From positions 60,842-124,841 of the forward strand of contig CAVAJF010000019.1 of assembly GCA_963588905.1 (NCBI GenBank): 64,000 nt of DNA. The letters run 5' to 3'. This DNA is from Butyricicoccus_A sp963588905 (GTDB lineage Bacteria; Bacillota; Clostridia; Oscillospirales; Butyricicoccaceae). Below are positions 1 through 7,430 of this stretch, piece by piece. The notes below the pieces were generated by a model. The model did not search any database and had not been told where the DNA came from. It saw only the letters and a list, made by a program, of their open reading frames with translations. The first letter of the stretch is position 1, and each line of letters begins with the position of its first letter. The position numbers and the translations under genes were made by a program.

Positions 1-91
1 CCGTTAGTATATCAGGTGTCCGGCGCGGAAATCGGCGTTCCCTGTCCGCGGAGAAAAATTATTTTTCCGTTATTTTCAGTACAGTTTGATT

Positions 92-589
92 TTATCCCCA
101 CACGCGAGAAGAACATTTTTCGATTTGTTTGATTCGCTTGCCTTCTGTCGTATAAATATCCACAACGACACGCACGCGATACTGATACTGAAACGCAGGC
201 ACATCCACAATTTGAGAGGCAACATGATCCGGTACTGTCCAAGATGCCTGTGTTTCCCACGCACTGCCGTCTTTGCTTTTTTGCAATTGAAGCTTTAGCA
301 CGCTCATGTATTCCGGCTGCAAGCCCACCATTGCACCGCAATAAATTTTTGACCCCATGACGCGAATCGTACAAAACACCTGCGTCATGCTCGGTGCAAT
401 CGGCTGGGCTTCTTGAAACGGTGTGACATCCGGCGGCGGCGCCTGTTTAATCGCTTTCTCATCAACACCCGCCTGCATGGCATCGCAAAATTCTTCCCAT
501 CGGCTCGTCTTATCGTTCGCCCATGCGGTACTGCCCAGTGTCCCCAACGCGAGAAGAAATGCCACACTTCGTTTGATTTTTCGTTTCAT
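92..589 (-). CDS. Small exported protein of unknown function
   Basis: A 165-residue protein that begins with a clear signal peptide (Lys/Arg-rich start, a hydrophobic LLALGTLG core and an Ala-x-Ala site near residues 22-24). The mature part contains a CTIRVMGSKIYCGAMVG segment with two cysteines and a beta-rich C-terminal half, which suggests a small secreted domain with one disulfide. I do not recognise the family. It starts 9 bases after the anti-sigma gene and has a GAGGAG ribosome-binding site, so it is the last gene of the sigma/anti-sigma operon. A role in the envelope response controlled by that sigma factor is inference from position only. Confidence 0.75.
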   Translation of the reverse strand: MKRKIKRSVAFLLALGTLGSTAWANDKTSRWEEFCDAMQAGVDEKAIKQAPPPDVTPFQEAQPIAPSMTQVFCTIRVMGSKIYCGAMVGLQPEYMSVLKLQLQKSKDGSAWETQASWTVPDHVASQIVDVPAFQYQYRVRVVVDIYTTEGKRIKQIEKCSSRVWG

Positions 590-598
590 GCTATCTCC

Positions 599-1348
599 TC
601 ACCGTATCTGTTCGGCTGTTTTCAGCACATCTGTTGTATCGATGCCCCGCGCTGTCACACAATAGACCGACACCTGCTGGGTATCGCTCCAAGTCACCGT
701 GGCCATATCCTCTTTTTCCGCCACCTGTGCCGTATTTCCGTGAATCGTGGTCTGAGAAACTTGTGCGCCGTCTGTATCGACAGAAACCGTCGTGGCAGCT
801 CCCGTCACTTTGCGAATCGTCAAATACCGTCCATCAGACGCGGCAAAGGTATCTACAATCGTACTCTGCGTGCGCTCTTCTTTTTGAAACGACAGACCCT
901 CCGGCAGCCAATTGACAGAAAAGCTCTGCACGACTGTCTCCGTGTACTCAGACGGCATCGTCTGGTTGTATCCATCTGAAAAGGAATAATCGGTTCCTGT
1001 TTCCGTGTTTCGTGTCACCAAATGCAGCACATTGTCTCGAAAGGTCGGAGAGGACGCAAACGCTGTCGCTGACACAATAACCAGCACACAGAACACAGCC
1101 GCAGAAACCCGCACCATATGCAGCATGGCTTTTCGCGCGTGTCGATGCCGTTTCTTTCGGAACTGCCTGCGAATAAACGCTTTCATGCGCCGGTCGGTAT
1201 CTTCGGGAACGGGCAAACAAGTTCCCGCCTCTTTTTCTGCTTGATAGTCCGTCCAGATTTGCGCACTCTCGCGCTGCATGACCTCATTCATCAGCAGAGC
1301 AAATACCGTGTCTTCCAACTGTCCCTGTAATTGCTCGTGTCTGGTCAT
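599..1348 (-). CDS. DUF4367-type anti-sigma factor
   Basis: A 249-residue membrane protein. Residues 1 to about 75 are a charged cytoplasmic part rich in Arg/Lys, followed by one transmembrane helix (about 78-99, VRVSAAVFCVLVIVSATAFA) and an extracytoplasmic C-terminal domain of about 145 residues with the SVNWLPEGLSF...Y(L)TIRKV pattern of DUF4367. Proteins of this build are usually encoded directly after an ECF sigma gene and hold it inactive at the membrane. The chosen ATG shares one base with the sigma stop codon (TGATG); a GTG three bases upstream is possible. Anti-sigma activity is inferred from architecture and operon position. Confidence 0.85.
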   Translation of the reverse strand: MTRHEQLQGQLEDTVFALLMNEVMQRESAQIWTDYQAEKEAGTCLPVPEDTDRRMKAFIRRQFRKKRHRHARKAMLHMVRVSAAVFCVLVIVSATAFASSPTFRDNVLHLVTRNTETGTDYSFSDGYNQTMPSEYTETVVQSFSVNWLPEGLSFQKEERTQSTIVDTFAASDGRYLTIRKVTGAATTVSVDTDGAQVSQTTIHGNTAQVAEKEDMATVTWSDTQQVSVYCVTARGIDTTDVLKTAEQIR

Positions 1349-1905
1349 CACTGTTTCTCTCCTTCCTTTTTTGCCTGCTGCATCGCTTGGAGCGCATGTC
1401 TCCGCGCACGGGTCAACTTCATGCGCACACTCTTGGGCTGGCAGCCAATCTGCTTGGCAAGATATTCATCCGAATATCCCAACATATATTTTCCGCGCAG
1501 GAGCAATGCTTCTGCTTCCGGCATCTGCTGCAACACCTGCATCAGAAGCTCTGCATTTTCTCGTGCAATCAAAATTTCATCCATCGTCGGCGCGGTCGGC
1601 TCTTCCTCCGCAACCTCCCTTGCGTGGGCTTTGACTATATCTTCATGCTTCAAGGTATTGATGGCGACATTTCGCACGACCATGGCAATATATCCCGCCT
1701 GCACACAGCGTTTTTTACTGCGCAGAACATCCAACTTGTCCATGATGCGCAAAATACTCTCCTGCACAATATCCTCGCAGCTCATCCAGTTATTATTATA
1801 TCGTCTGGCGACAGAAAACATCAACGCATGAAATTCTTCATACAGTTCGATGAGAAATTCTTGATCGTCCGGGTCTGATACGACCGAACAAATCCATGCA
1901 ACCAT
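1348..1905 (-). CDS. ECF-type RNA polymerase sigma factor
   Basis: A 185-residue sigma-70 family protein of ECF length. The region-2 part reads LYEEFHALMFSVARRYNNNWMSCEDIVQESILRIM (helix 2.2 with the acidic DIVQE motif), and the region-4 helix-turn-helix lies near residues 125-170 (LLRGKYMLGYSDEYLAKQIGCQPKSVRMKLTRARRHAL). It directs RNA polymerase to a dedicated promoter class. Its own upstream region holds the motif shared with two neighbouring operons, so it is probably autoregulated. The gene is translationally coupled to the DUF4367 anti-sigma gene. The start has a GGGAG ribosome-binding site seven bases upstream. Confidence 0.93.
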   Translation of the reverse strand: MVAWICSVVSDPDDQEFLIELYEEFHALMFSVARRYNNNWMSCEDIVQESILRIMDKLDVLRSKKRCVQAGYIAMVVRNVAINTLKHEDIVKAHAREVAEEEPTAPTMDEILIARENAELLMQVLQQMPEAEALLLRGKYMLGYSDEYLAKQIGCQPKSVRMKLTRARRHALQAMQQAKKEGEKQ

Positions 1906-1941
1906 ATGTTTCTCCCTTCGTTTTATTTTCCTCTTTTATAT

Positions 1942-1971
1942 TAAGACAAGAAACTCATGTATTTGCAACAC
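1942..1971 (-). promoter_or_regulatory. Putative ECF promoter of the sigma operon
   Basis: Read on the minus strand this is GTGTTGCA (1971-1964), a 16-bp spacer and GTCTTA (1947-1942), 37 bases upstream of the sigma start codon. The same two elements occur with 17-bp spacing upstream of two other operons in this locus. No TTGACA/TATAAT pair fits as well here. Confidence 0.7.
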
Positions 1972-1976
1972 TTTTT

Positions 1977-2010
1977 CAAAAAATATCCCCCGCCCTCATA
2001 CGAGAGCGGG
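1977..2010 (-). terminator. Intrinsic terminator of the amidase/2037 operon
   Basis: Minus-strand hairpin with stem CCCGCTCTC / GAGGGCGGG and a GTAT loop, followed by GGATATTTTTT. It separates the operon ending at 2037 from the sigma operon. Confidence 0.75.
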
Positions 2011-2036
2011 AGATAGACCCCCAGATTATGTTTCTT

Positions 2037-2849
2037 TCATTTCTCTAACGAATAACCACCCATTTCATTCCACAGCGGGAACGGGTTGACCTCATGCGGA
2101 TCAATGCTTTCCGCGGCTTGGAGCGCATCAGAAAAGCTGTCGTATTCTGTGAAGAGCGTCTTCTGTTCGTATGCATCGAATGCCTGCATCTGCTCCTGCT
2201 GTTCTGCGCTATAGACACTTGCCGCAGACCGTCCTTTTGCACTGGATTTCTGCTCCGTTTCCTGCAAATCGGAAATCGCGTCCGATCCAAAGAAAAGATC
2301 TGCTTGTTCCATCGACCGCAACTTCCACTGTCCATCTTCTTTGACCATCGTTACATCTGCGGAAATTTGTCCCGTCGGTGCCGTCACTTCAATTTGACCC
2401 TCTTCATTTTCCTCTACCCAATTTCCCCATTCTACAAATACCACGTGCATCGTAGCAGATGTTCTATCTTCATTCAGTTTGATATTTTCTGCTGTACAGG
2501 ATAAAACGCCACCATCCACCTTATAGTTCACGACATCCTTTGCACATTCTCTCAATACACGTTCATTCAGTTCCTTATAGTTTTCTCGAGACGGATTATC
2601 CAATGAATAATACGAATCTACTCCTGTATTGAACCGATCAATATAACCTTGAATCTGCTCATCGCTCAATTGGTCGGTTTTTCCGTTGTCCGATTCAAAA
2701 TGTCCGATTTGCTGAAACATATTCTGTGAGCCGATAAACGCTTCCTTGATTGCTTCATCCTCGGAATCTGCATTTGCCCATAGTGTACTGCCAGCGATAC
2801 AAGCGGTTAATGCAATGGCAGCAATGCCAAACTTAAAACCAGTTTTCAT
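2037..2849 (-). CDS. Exported protein of unknown function, paralog of 3994-4824
   Basis: A 270-residue protein with a signal peptide (KTGFKFGIAAIALTACIAGSTLWANA). The mature part has an AIKEAFIGSQN...QQIGHFESDNGKTDQLSDEQIQGYID segment, a central domain ending TMVKEDGQWKLRS that resembles small NTF2-like/nuclear-transport-fold domains of exported proteins, and a tail with FTEYDSFSDALQAAESIDPHEVNPFPLWNEMGG. It is closely related along its whole length to the product of 3994-4824. It starts 17 bases after the amidase gene with an AGGAGGGG site and is co-transcribed with it. The function is unknown; the NTF2-like suggestion is a weak inference. Confidence 0.85.
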   Translation of the reverse strand: MKTGFKFGIAAIALTACIAGSTLWANADSEDEAIKEAFIGSQNMFQQIGHFESDNGKTDQLSDEQIQGYIDRFNTGVDSYYSLDNPSRENYKELNERVLRECAKDVVNYKVDGGVLSCTAENIKLNEDRTSATMHVVFVEWGNWVEENEEGQIEVTAPTGQISADVTMVKEDGQWKLRSMEQADLFFGSDAISDLQETEQKSSAKGRSAASVYSAEQQEQMQAFDAYEQKTLFTEYDSFSDALQAAESIDPHEVNPFPLWNEMGGYSLEK

Positions 2850-2866
2850 AACATTTCCCCTCCTGT

Positions 2867-3499
2867 TTAGTCCTTTAATTCAAATGCATATATTCTTGTA
2901 TCATACTTCCTCGAGTTCGCTTTGTCTCGATTCCAAATAGCATGATAGCGATTTTTTGTATGTGCATTTATCAAATCACCTGTAACATTTTTTCCATCTT
3001 CTGTATCTTTAGACTTAGCATTATTAACAACATAAAGCGCACTATGTTCCATGATTCCATCGCCTGTCCAATCATAAAAAATTACGACTTTTCCTGTATT
3101 TTTTGCCGTAAGATTAGAGCTGTCATCAACATACGCATATGTCGGATATTGTCCGCTTGTTCCTTCTTTCGTCCAAGAACCTATATGTTTTGCTCCAGCA
3201 TTATTTTTCAAGTAATTCTTTAATGCATTAGCATTAACCCATGCATCTGATCCATAAAACTTGCCAAGTTTCTTCGTTGTATACCAAACTTTACCTTGTT
3301 TCATTTTTCCAGAATACAGGCACTGCGAAACAAAATTTGCACAATCCTTATCTTTATAAAAGTGATAATCACCGCTCGGATTTAATGCCTTTTCATCCGA
3401 ATACTTGATAGCACTCGTTCTATCATATGCAAACGTCTGTGTCATCAGGCAACCAATCGCACACACGAGACACATCATCCTTTTAACCCATTGTTTCAT
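2867..3499 (-). CDS. Exported putative amidase (Amidase_6-like)
   Basis: A 210-residue protein with an N-terminal signal sequence and Ala-Tyr-Asp after the cleavage region. The domain signature is DCANFVSQCLYSG (candidate catalytic Cys53) with a later GDGIMEHSALYV segment (candidate catalytic His) and a C-terminal IWNRDK segment. This is the Cys...His layout of the putative amidase domain family found in Firmicute wall-associated proteins. It is likely to cut an amide bond in peptidoglycan or a peptide outside the cell. It is first in an operon with the exported protein at 2037 and lies behind an ECF-type promoter. Base composition is clearly more AT-rich than in the flanking housekeeping genes. 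Confidence 0.82.
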   Translation of the reverse strand: MKQWVKRMMCLVCAIGCLMTQTFAYDRTSAIKYSDEKALNPSGDYHFYKDKDCANFVSQCLYSGKMKQGKVWYTTKKLGKFYGSDAWVNANALKNYLKNNAGAKHIGSWTKEGTSGQYPTYAYVDDSSNLTAKNTGKVVIFYDWTGDGIMEHSALYVVNNAKSKDTEDGKNVTGDLINAHTKNRYHAIWNRDKANSRKYDTRIYAFELKD

Positions 3500-3603
3500 T
3501 ATTCAAACTCCTTTCCATGCATTCGCACTACTTTTAATATCCACTATAATTTTTAATCACCTCCAGTTTTTCTAGCAATATCCATCTTTGTCTTTCTATA
3601 CTA

Positions 3604-3634
3604 TAAGACAGTTTAGCATTACATAATGCAACAC
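3604..3634 (-). promoter_or_regulatory. Putative ECF promoter of the amidase operon
   Basis: On the minus strand, GTGTTGCA (3634-3627), a 17-bp spacer and GTCTTA (3609-3604). The two elements are identical to those before the sigma gene and the 3994-4824 gene, while the spacers differ. Confidence 0.7.
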
Positions 3635-3654
3635 ATTTTTCGCAAATTTTCGAA

Positions 3655-3702
3655 AAATTTTTTCCGACTCCAACAGAATCGGGAATTTTGCCCTCCTGTT
3701 AT
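3655..3702 (-). terminator. Intrinsic terminator after the small membrane protein gene
   Basis: Minus-strand stem CCGATTC / GAGTCGG (one G-T pair) around a short loop, followed by an A/T-rich tail with a T run. It is closely similar to the terminator at 4930-4966, as if a promoter-terminator block had been duplicated. Confidence 0.55.
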
Positions 3703-3992
3703 CTCATAAACCAAAAAGCAGCCCATATCAAAGACGGAACACTCGCGGCAAGTATCGTTTTCAGGGTTCTCCCAATCCAAGCATCTGTATCCGGTCTGGT
3801 TGCCGCGTATTCTCCCAAGCACACCGCCGCCAGTTCCTGCAAAATAATGGGCAGCATCCCCTGCGCTGTGTAACTCACTGCAAGATTTTCCTGAGTAAAT
3901 CGAACAGCCAATACAATCGCCGCAGCCATGCATACATACCCCACCGCATGAAATATTTTTCTGTCCGTCAATACTTTATCTTGTCTGCTCAT
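3699..3992 (-). CDS. Small membrane protein of unknown function
   Basis: A 97-residue protein with three predicted membrane helices (about residues 12-30, 40-58 and 74-94). The loop between the last two is short and charged (ATRPDTDAWIGR). I do not recognise a family. The start codon lies one base after the stop of the exported protein at 3994, so the two are translationally coupled and should be made together under the ECF-type promoter. A partner role for the exported protein or the amidase is inference. Confidence 0.7.
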   Translation of the reverse strand: MSRQDKVLTDRKIFHAVGYVCMAAAIVLAVRFTQENLAVSYTAQGMLPIILQELAAVCLGEYAATRPDTDAWIGRTLKTILAASVPSLIWAAFWFMR

Positions 3993-3993
3993 G

Positions 3994-4824
3994 CTATGCT
4001 TCCCAGCTTGCGTCTCCTTTATATTTTTCTAACGAAGAACCGCCCATCTCATTCCACAGCGGGAACGGGTTGACCTCATACGGATCAATGCTTTCCGCGG
4101 CTTGGAGCGCCTCAGAAAAGCTGTCATATTCTGTGAAGTAGGTCTTTTGTTCGTATGCATCGAATACCTGCATCTGTTTTTGCTGCTCTTCATTAAATAT
4201 AGATTTTCCTTTTTCACTGGCTTTCTGCTGTGCTTTCTGCAAATCAGTCATCGCATCCGCGCCGAAAAATGCTATCATGTCATCAATGGATTTTAATTTC
4301 CACTGTCCGTCTTCTTTTACCATGGTTACAGACATGGTATCTTGTTCTACTGGCGCAGTCACTTCAATTTGTCCGTATTCATTTCGTTCTACCGAATTTT
4401 CCCAATCTACCAATATAACATCCATCGTGGCGGATGTTCCATCCGTACTTAGTTTAATATTATTACAATCACAATCTAAAACGCCGCCATCTACTGTATA
4501 CATAATTGTGTCCTTTGCATTTTTTCTCAGATACTGTTCATTGGTCTCCTTATATAGTTGTCTGCAACCATTATCCGAAGAGTAATACTTGTCCATCTCT
4601 GCGTTGAAATCATCAATATATCCCTGAATCTGTTCTTCGCTCAATTGGTCGGTCTTTCCGTTATCTGATTCAAAATGTCCGATCTGCTGAGCGATATTCT
4701 GCGAGCCGATAAACGCCTCCTTGATTGCTTCATCTTCGGAGTCTGCGTTTGCCCACATCGTGCTACCAGCGATACAAACGGTCAGCGCAATGGCTGCAAT
4801 GCCAAACTTGAAACCAGTTTTCAT
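3994..4824 (-). CDS. Exported protein of unknown function, paralog of 2037-2849
   Basis: A 276-residue protein with nearly the same signal peptide and mature sequence as the 2037-2849 product. It keeps the QQIGHFESDNGKTDQL segment, the KEDGQWKLKS segment and the YDSFSEALQAAESIDPYEVNPFPLWNEMGG tail. The middle part has diverged more and contains a CDCNN segment. Start supported by an AGGAGG site. It is the first gene of its own ECF-promoter transcript, with the small membrane protein downstream. The function is unknown. The pair arose by local duplication that seems to have included the upstream promoter. Confidence 0.85.
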   Translation of the reverse strand: MKTGFKFGIAAIALTVCIAGSTMWANADSEDEAIKEAFIGSQNIAQQIGHFESDNGKTDQLSEEQIQGYIDDFNAEMDKYYSSDNGCRQLYKETNEQYLRKNAKDTIMYTVDGGVLDCDCNNIKLSTDGTSATMDVILVDWENSVERNEYGQIEVTAPVEQDTMSVTMVKEDGQWKLKSIDDMIAFFGADAMTDLQKAQQKASEKGKSIFNEEQQKQMQVFDAYEQKTYFTEYDSFSEALQAAESIDPYEVNPFPLWNEMGGSSLEKYKGDASWEA

Positions 4825-4882
4825 GCGAAATTCCTCCTGTTTCCGTATTTCATGTAATCTTCATTTTGGTCTTTCTATACCA

Positions 4883-4913
4883 TAAGACAATTTGACCCCG
4901 CACGATGCAACAC
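4883..4913 (-). promoter_or_regulatory. Putative ECF promoter of the 4824 operon
   Basis: On the minus strand, GTGTTGCA (4913-4906), a 17-bp spacer and GTCTTA (4888-4883). It is the third copy of the bipartite motif, 59 bases upstream of the start codon. Confidence 0.7.
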
Positions 4914-4929
4914 ATTTTCGCAAATTTGC

Positions 4930-4966
4930 AAAAAAAATTTCCCGACTCTCAAGAATCGGGAAATTT
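4930..4966 (-). terminator. Intrinsic terminator of the PadR-type gene
   Basis: Minus-strand stem TTTCCCGATTC / GAGTCGGGAAA with a TTGA loop and a following T run. It also insulates the ECF-type promoter beside it. Confidence 0.8.
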
Positions 4967-4992
4967 ATTATCATTATATTTTTGTATCAACG

Positions 4993-5388
4993 TTATTCTG
5001 CTTCTTTTGCGCCTTCCGACTGCAAAATCAGTCCGATGCACTGCATAAACTGTCCAAAAGTGTCGGTCAGCTGCACCAGATACTCTCTGCCTTTTGGCGT
5101 GATACCGTAATACTGACGCTTTCTGCCATCCGGTGCCACGCGCTTTTTCAGCTCGTCAATATATTCAAATTTAACCATGCGGTAAATCACCGAGTACGGG
5201 AACACGATATGGAATTTTCCATTGCTGCGCCGTTTCAGCTCTTCCGGAATCTCACCGATGTACATCTCTCTCTCGTTGAGCAAAAACAGAACGAGCATTT
5301 CAGATACTGCCTTTTTGAGGTTTTCTTCTAATCCCTGCACGGAACCGCTGCGCTCCGGTGCATCTGTCATATTCGGCTGTCTTCCCAT
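4993..5388 (-). CDS. PadR-family transcriptional regulator
   Basis: A 131-residue protein with the PadR winged-helix pattern: a first helix (LKKAVSEMLVLFLLNEREMYIGEI), a recognition part (FPYSVIYRMVKFEYIDELKKRVAPDGRKRQYYGITPKGREYL, with the usual wing) and a short C-terminal helix. PadR proteins repress genes for stress or transport and are released by small ligands. The start has a GAGGAGG site. It is monocistronic, so its target is not evident. It lies between the ECF locus and the YlmH gene, with an independent terminator. Confidence 0.88.
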   Translation of the reverse strand: MGRQPNMTDAPERSGSVQGLEENLKKAVSEMLVLFLLNEREMYIGEIPEELKRRSNGKFHIVFPYSVIYRMVKFEYIDELKKRVAPDGRKRQYYGITPKGREYLVQLTDTFGQFMQCIGLILQSEGAKEAE

Positions 5389-5480
5389 TTTGCCGCCTCC
5401 TCTTCATTGTTACTATTAGTATAACATATTTCATGTATTCCTGCAATAACAAAAATTTTAAACGGCAGATTTTTTGAGAA

Positions 5481-6275
5481 TTATCCGAATCGTTTCAACG
5501 ACAATACGATACGGCCCTTTTTGCTCTCTCCCAATATTTCCTCAACTTTGCCGCGTCCGGTACCGCGCAGTGTAATGCGGTCATGCGGCGCGATTTCCTT
5601 GTCTGTACGGATACATTCCTGCTGATTGACAAACACTTTTCCTGCACGGATTGCGTCCGCCGCTTTGGCGCGCGACATGCGAAACAGCGAAGCTGTGACC
5701 GCATCCAATCTCATCGAAGCGACGGTATCGCGCAGCATGGTGATCTTTTCTTCCGGCATGACCAAATCCGTCAGCGCAATTTCTTCTGTCTGTAAATGCT
5801 TGCGTCCCGCTTGGCTGTAATGCATCAGCAGATACGGCGCAATGTCCTTGAATACCAGAATATCCGCGCCGTGGTCACTCACCAAAATATCTCCGATGCC
5901 GTCGCGCCGCAGTCCCAACCCCATCAGAGATCCCAAATAATCTCGATGGGTCAGCGCATCATTTTTGCTCCGCAGACAGCGAATGGCTGTGATGGGACAA
6001 TCCTCTCCCTCTGTCGGCACAGCGTCCATCCAGTCCGGCACAAAAAAGAGAATGCGGCGTTCCGCCTGCTCGTATCCGCCCCAGAAGATGCCATGTTCTC
6101 CCAAGCTGCGCAGCAGCCGATCTGCCAACGCCGCTTCATGCATATCTAAAAATTTGGTATACGTCAAATAGCATTTGTCACGGCAGGTCTCCGCCTTCTG
6201 CGCGATTTGCGTGAGCAAAATGCGTTCCTCCTGTGTGCGTGCGATGCTATGGATACTCTCGCTTGTGCTTGCCAT
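5481..6275 (-). CDS. YlmH-type S4-domain RNA-binding protein
   Basis: A 264-residue protein. The first two thirds match the YlmH N-terminal region (FLDMHEAALADRLL, GGYEQAERRILFFVPDW, HRDYLGSLMGLGLRRDGIGDILV), and residues from about 185 form an S4 domain (LRLDAVTASLFRMSRAKAADAIRAGKVFVNQQECIR). The protein binds structured RNA and in related bacteria takes part in ribosome function and division-site biology. The start at 6275 is chosen because a GAGGAAA site precedes it and the residues match family starts; a longer frame upstream lacks similarity. The gene stands outside the usual division cluster and is divergent from birA. Confidence 0.88.
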   Translation of the reverse strand: MASTSESIHSIARTQEERILLTQIAQKAETCRDKCYLTYTKFLDMHEAALADRLLRSLGEHGIFWGGYEQAERRILFFVPDWMDAVPTEGEDCPITAIRCLRSKNDALTHRDYLGSLMGLGLRRDGIGDILVSDHGADILVFKDIAPYLLMHYSQAGRKHLQTEEIALTDLVMPEEKITMLRDTVASMRLDAVTASLFRMSRAKAADAIRAGKVFVNQQECIRTDKEIAPHDRITLRGTGRGKVEEILGESKKGRIVLSLKRFG

Positions 6276-6398
6276 ATGTTTCCTCGTTTCTTCGACTGGA
6301 TTTGTGAATTTTCCTGTTTCCAAGTAAAATCTATTGTACTGCGTCAAGATCTGTATTACAATAAGAAAAAGCGAAAAAAGACCCGAAAGGATGATTGG

Positions 6399-7388
6399 AT
6401 GGTTCGAGATGACGTGCTTCGCACCTTGGAAGAACACCGCGGAGAGCTGATCTCCGGCGGCACATTGGCACGAGAATTAGGCGTTTCCCGCACGGCGATA
6501 TGGAAGGCTGTTTCCTCTCTGCGCGAGATGGGGTTTCCGATTACCTCTACAGCCGGTGAGGGCTATCGCTTAGATGAAGCGAGTGACGCACTGTCGGAAG
6601 CCGGCATTGCCATGGAACTGACAACGCAATATGCCGCACGAAATCTCTGTGTGCTTTCCACTATCGATTCCACCAATAATTATCTCAAACAGCGGGCTGC
6701 TGATTTGCCAAACGGCTATGCCGCTGTCGCTGATTGTCAGACTGCCGGCCGCGGCAGATTGGGACGAAATTTTCTGTCTCCTTCCGGCAGCGGTATCTAT
6801 ATGAGTCTGCTCCTGCGCCCCAAAATTCCGCTGGAGCGCATTCATTTGCTGACCGTTGGCGCAGCGATTGCCGCCTGTGAAGCAATCGCAGAAACCGCTG
6901 ATTTTACCCCAGACATCAAATGGGTCAATGACGTCCTCATGCATGGCAAAAAGCTATGCGGTATTTTGACAGAAGCATCTGTCGAAGCGGAAACCGGACA
7001 ACTTTCCTATGCCATTGTCGGCATTGGCATCAATGTCCGCACCCCGGCAAGCGGTCTTGCGCCGGAAATCGCAGAGATTGCCGGTTGTCTGGAAGATTTT
7101 GCTCCGCATCCGGTGCGCCGCAATGCACTCGCGGCATCGTTCTTCAACCATATGGAATCATGCTGTGATCTCATTGCATCCGGACAGACCGAAGCACTCA
7201 TTGACCGCTATCGTTCGTTTATTCACTTCCTCGGCCAGCCTATCACGGTCATTCGTTTCGACAAGCGCGAAGAGGCAATCGCTGTCGGTATTGATTCCAA
7301 CGGGCATCTTATCATTGAGCAGAACGGACAGCGCAGCACATTGGTTGCCGGAGAAATCAGCATCCGGCTGCCGGATCAATTGCACTGA
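6399..7388 (+). CDS. birA: Biotin ligase / biotin-operon repressor
   Basis: A 329-residue bifunctional BirA. Residues 1-60 form a winged helix (LARELGVSRTAIWKAVSSLREMGF), followed by the ligase core with the GRGRLGRNF ATP/biotin loop, KWVNDVL and KLCGILTE motifs, and a C-terminal beta-barrel. It joins biotin to the lysine of carrier proteins such as acetyl-CoA carboxylase or decarboxylase subunits, and the N-terminal domain allows biotin-dependent repression. The start is chosen at the ATG with an AAAGG site eight bases upstream, which gives the usual family length. The flavoenzyme gene follows after 42 bases and is probably co-transcribed. Confidence 0.95.
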   Translation: MVRDDVLRTLEEHRGELISGGTLARELGVSRTAIWKAVSSLREMGFPITSTAGEGYRLDEASDALSEAGIAMELTTQYAARNLCVLSTIDSTNNYLKQRAADLPNGYAAVADCQTAGRGRLGRNFLSPSGSGIYMSLLLRPKIPLERIHLLTVGAAIAACEAIAETADFTPDIKWVNDVLMHGKKLCGILTEASVEAETGQLSYAIVGIGINVRTPASGLAPEIAEIAGCLEDFAPHPVRRNALAASFFNHMESCCDLIASGQTEALIDRYRSFIHFLGQPITVIRFDKREEAIAVGIDSNGHLIIEQNGQRSTLVAGEISIRLPDQLH

Positions 7389-7430
7389 CTCTCTGCTCTC
7401 CCCTATTTATCATCAAGGAGTTTTATTTTC

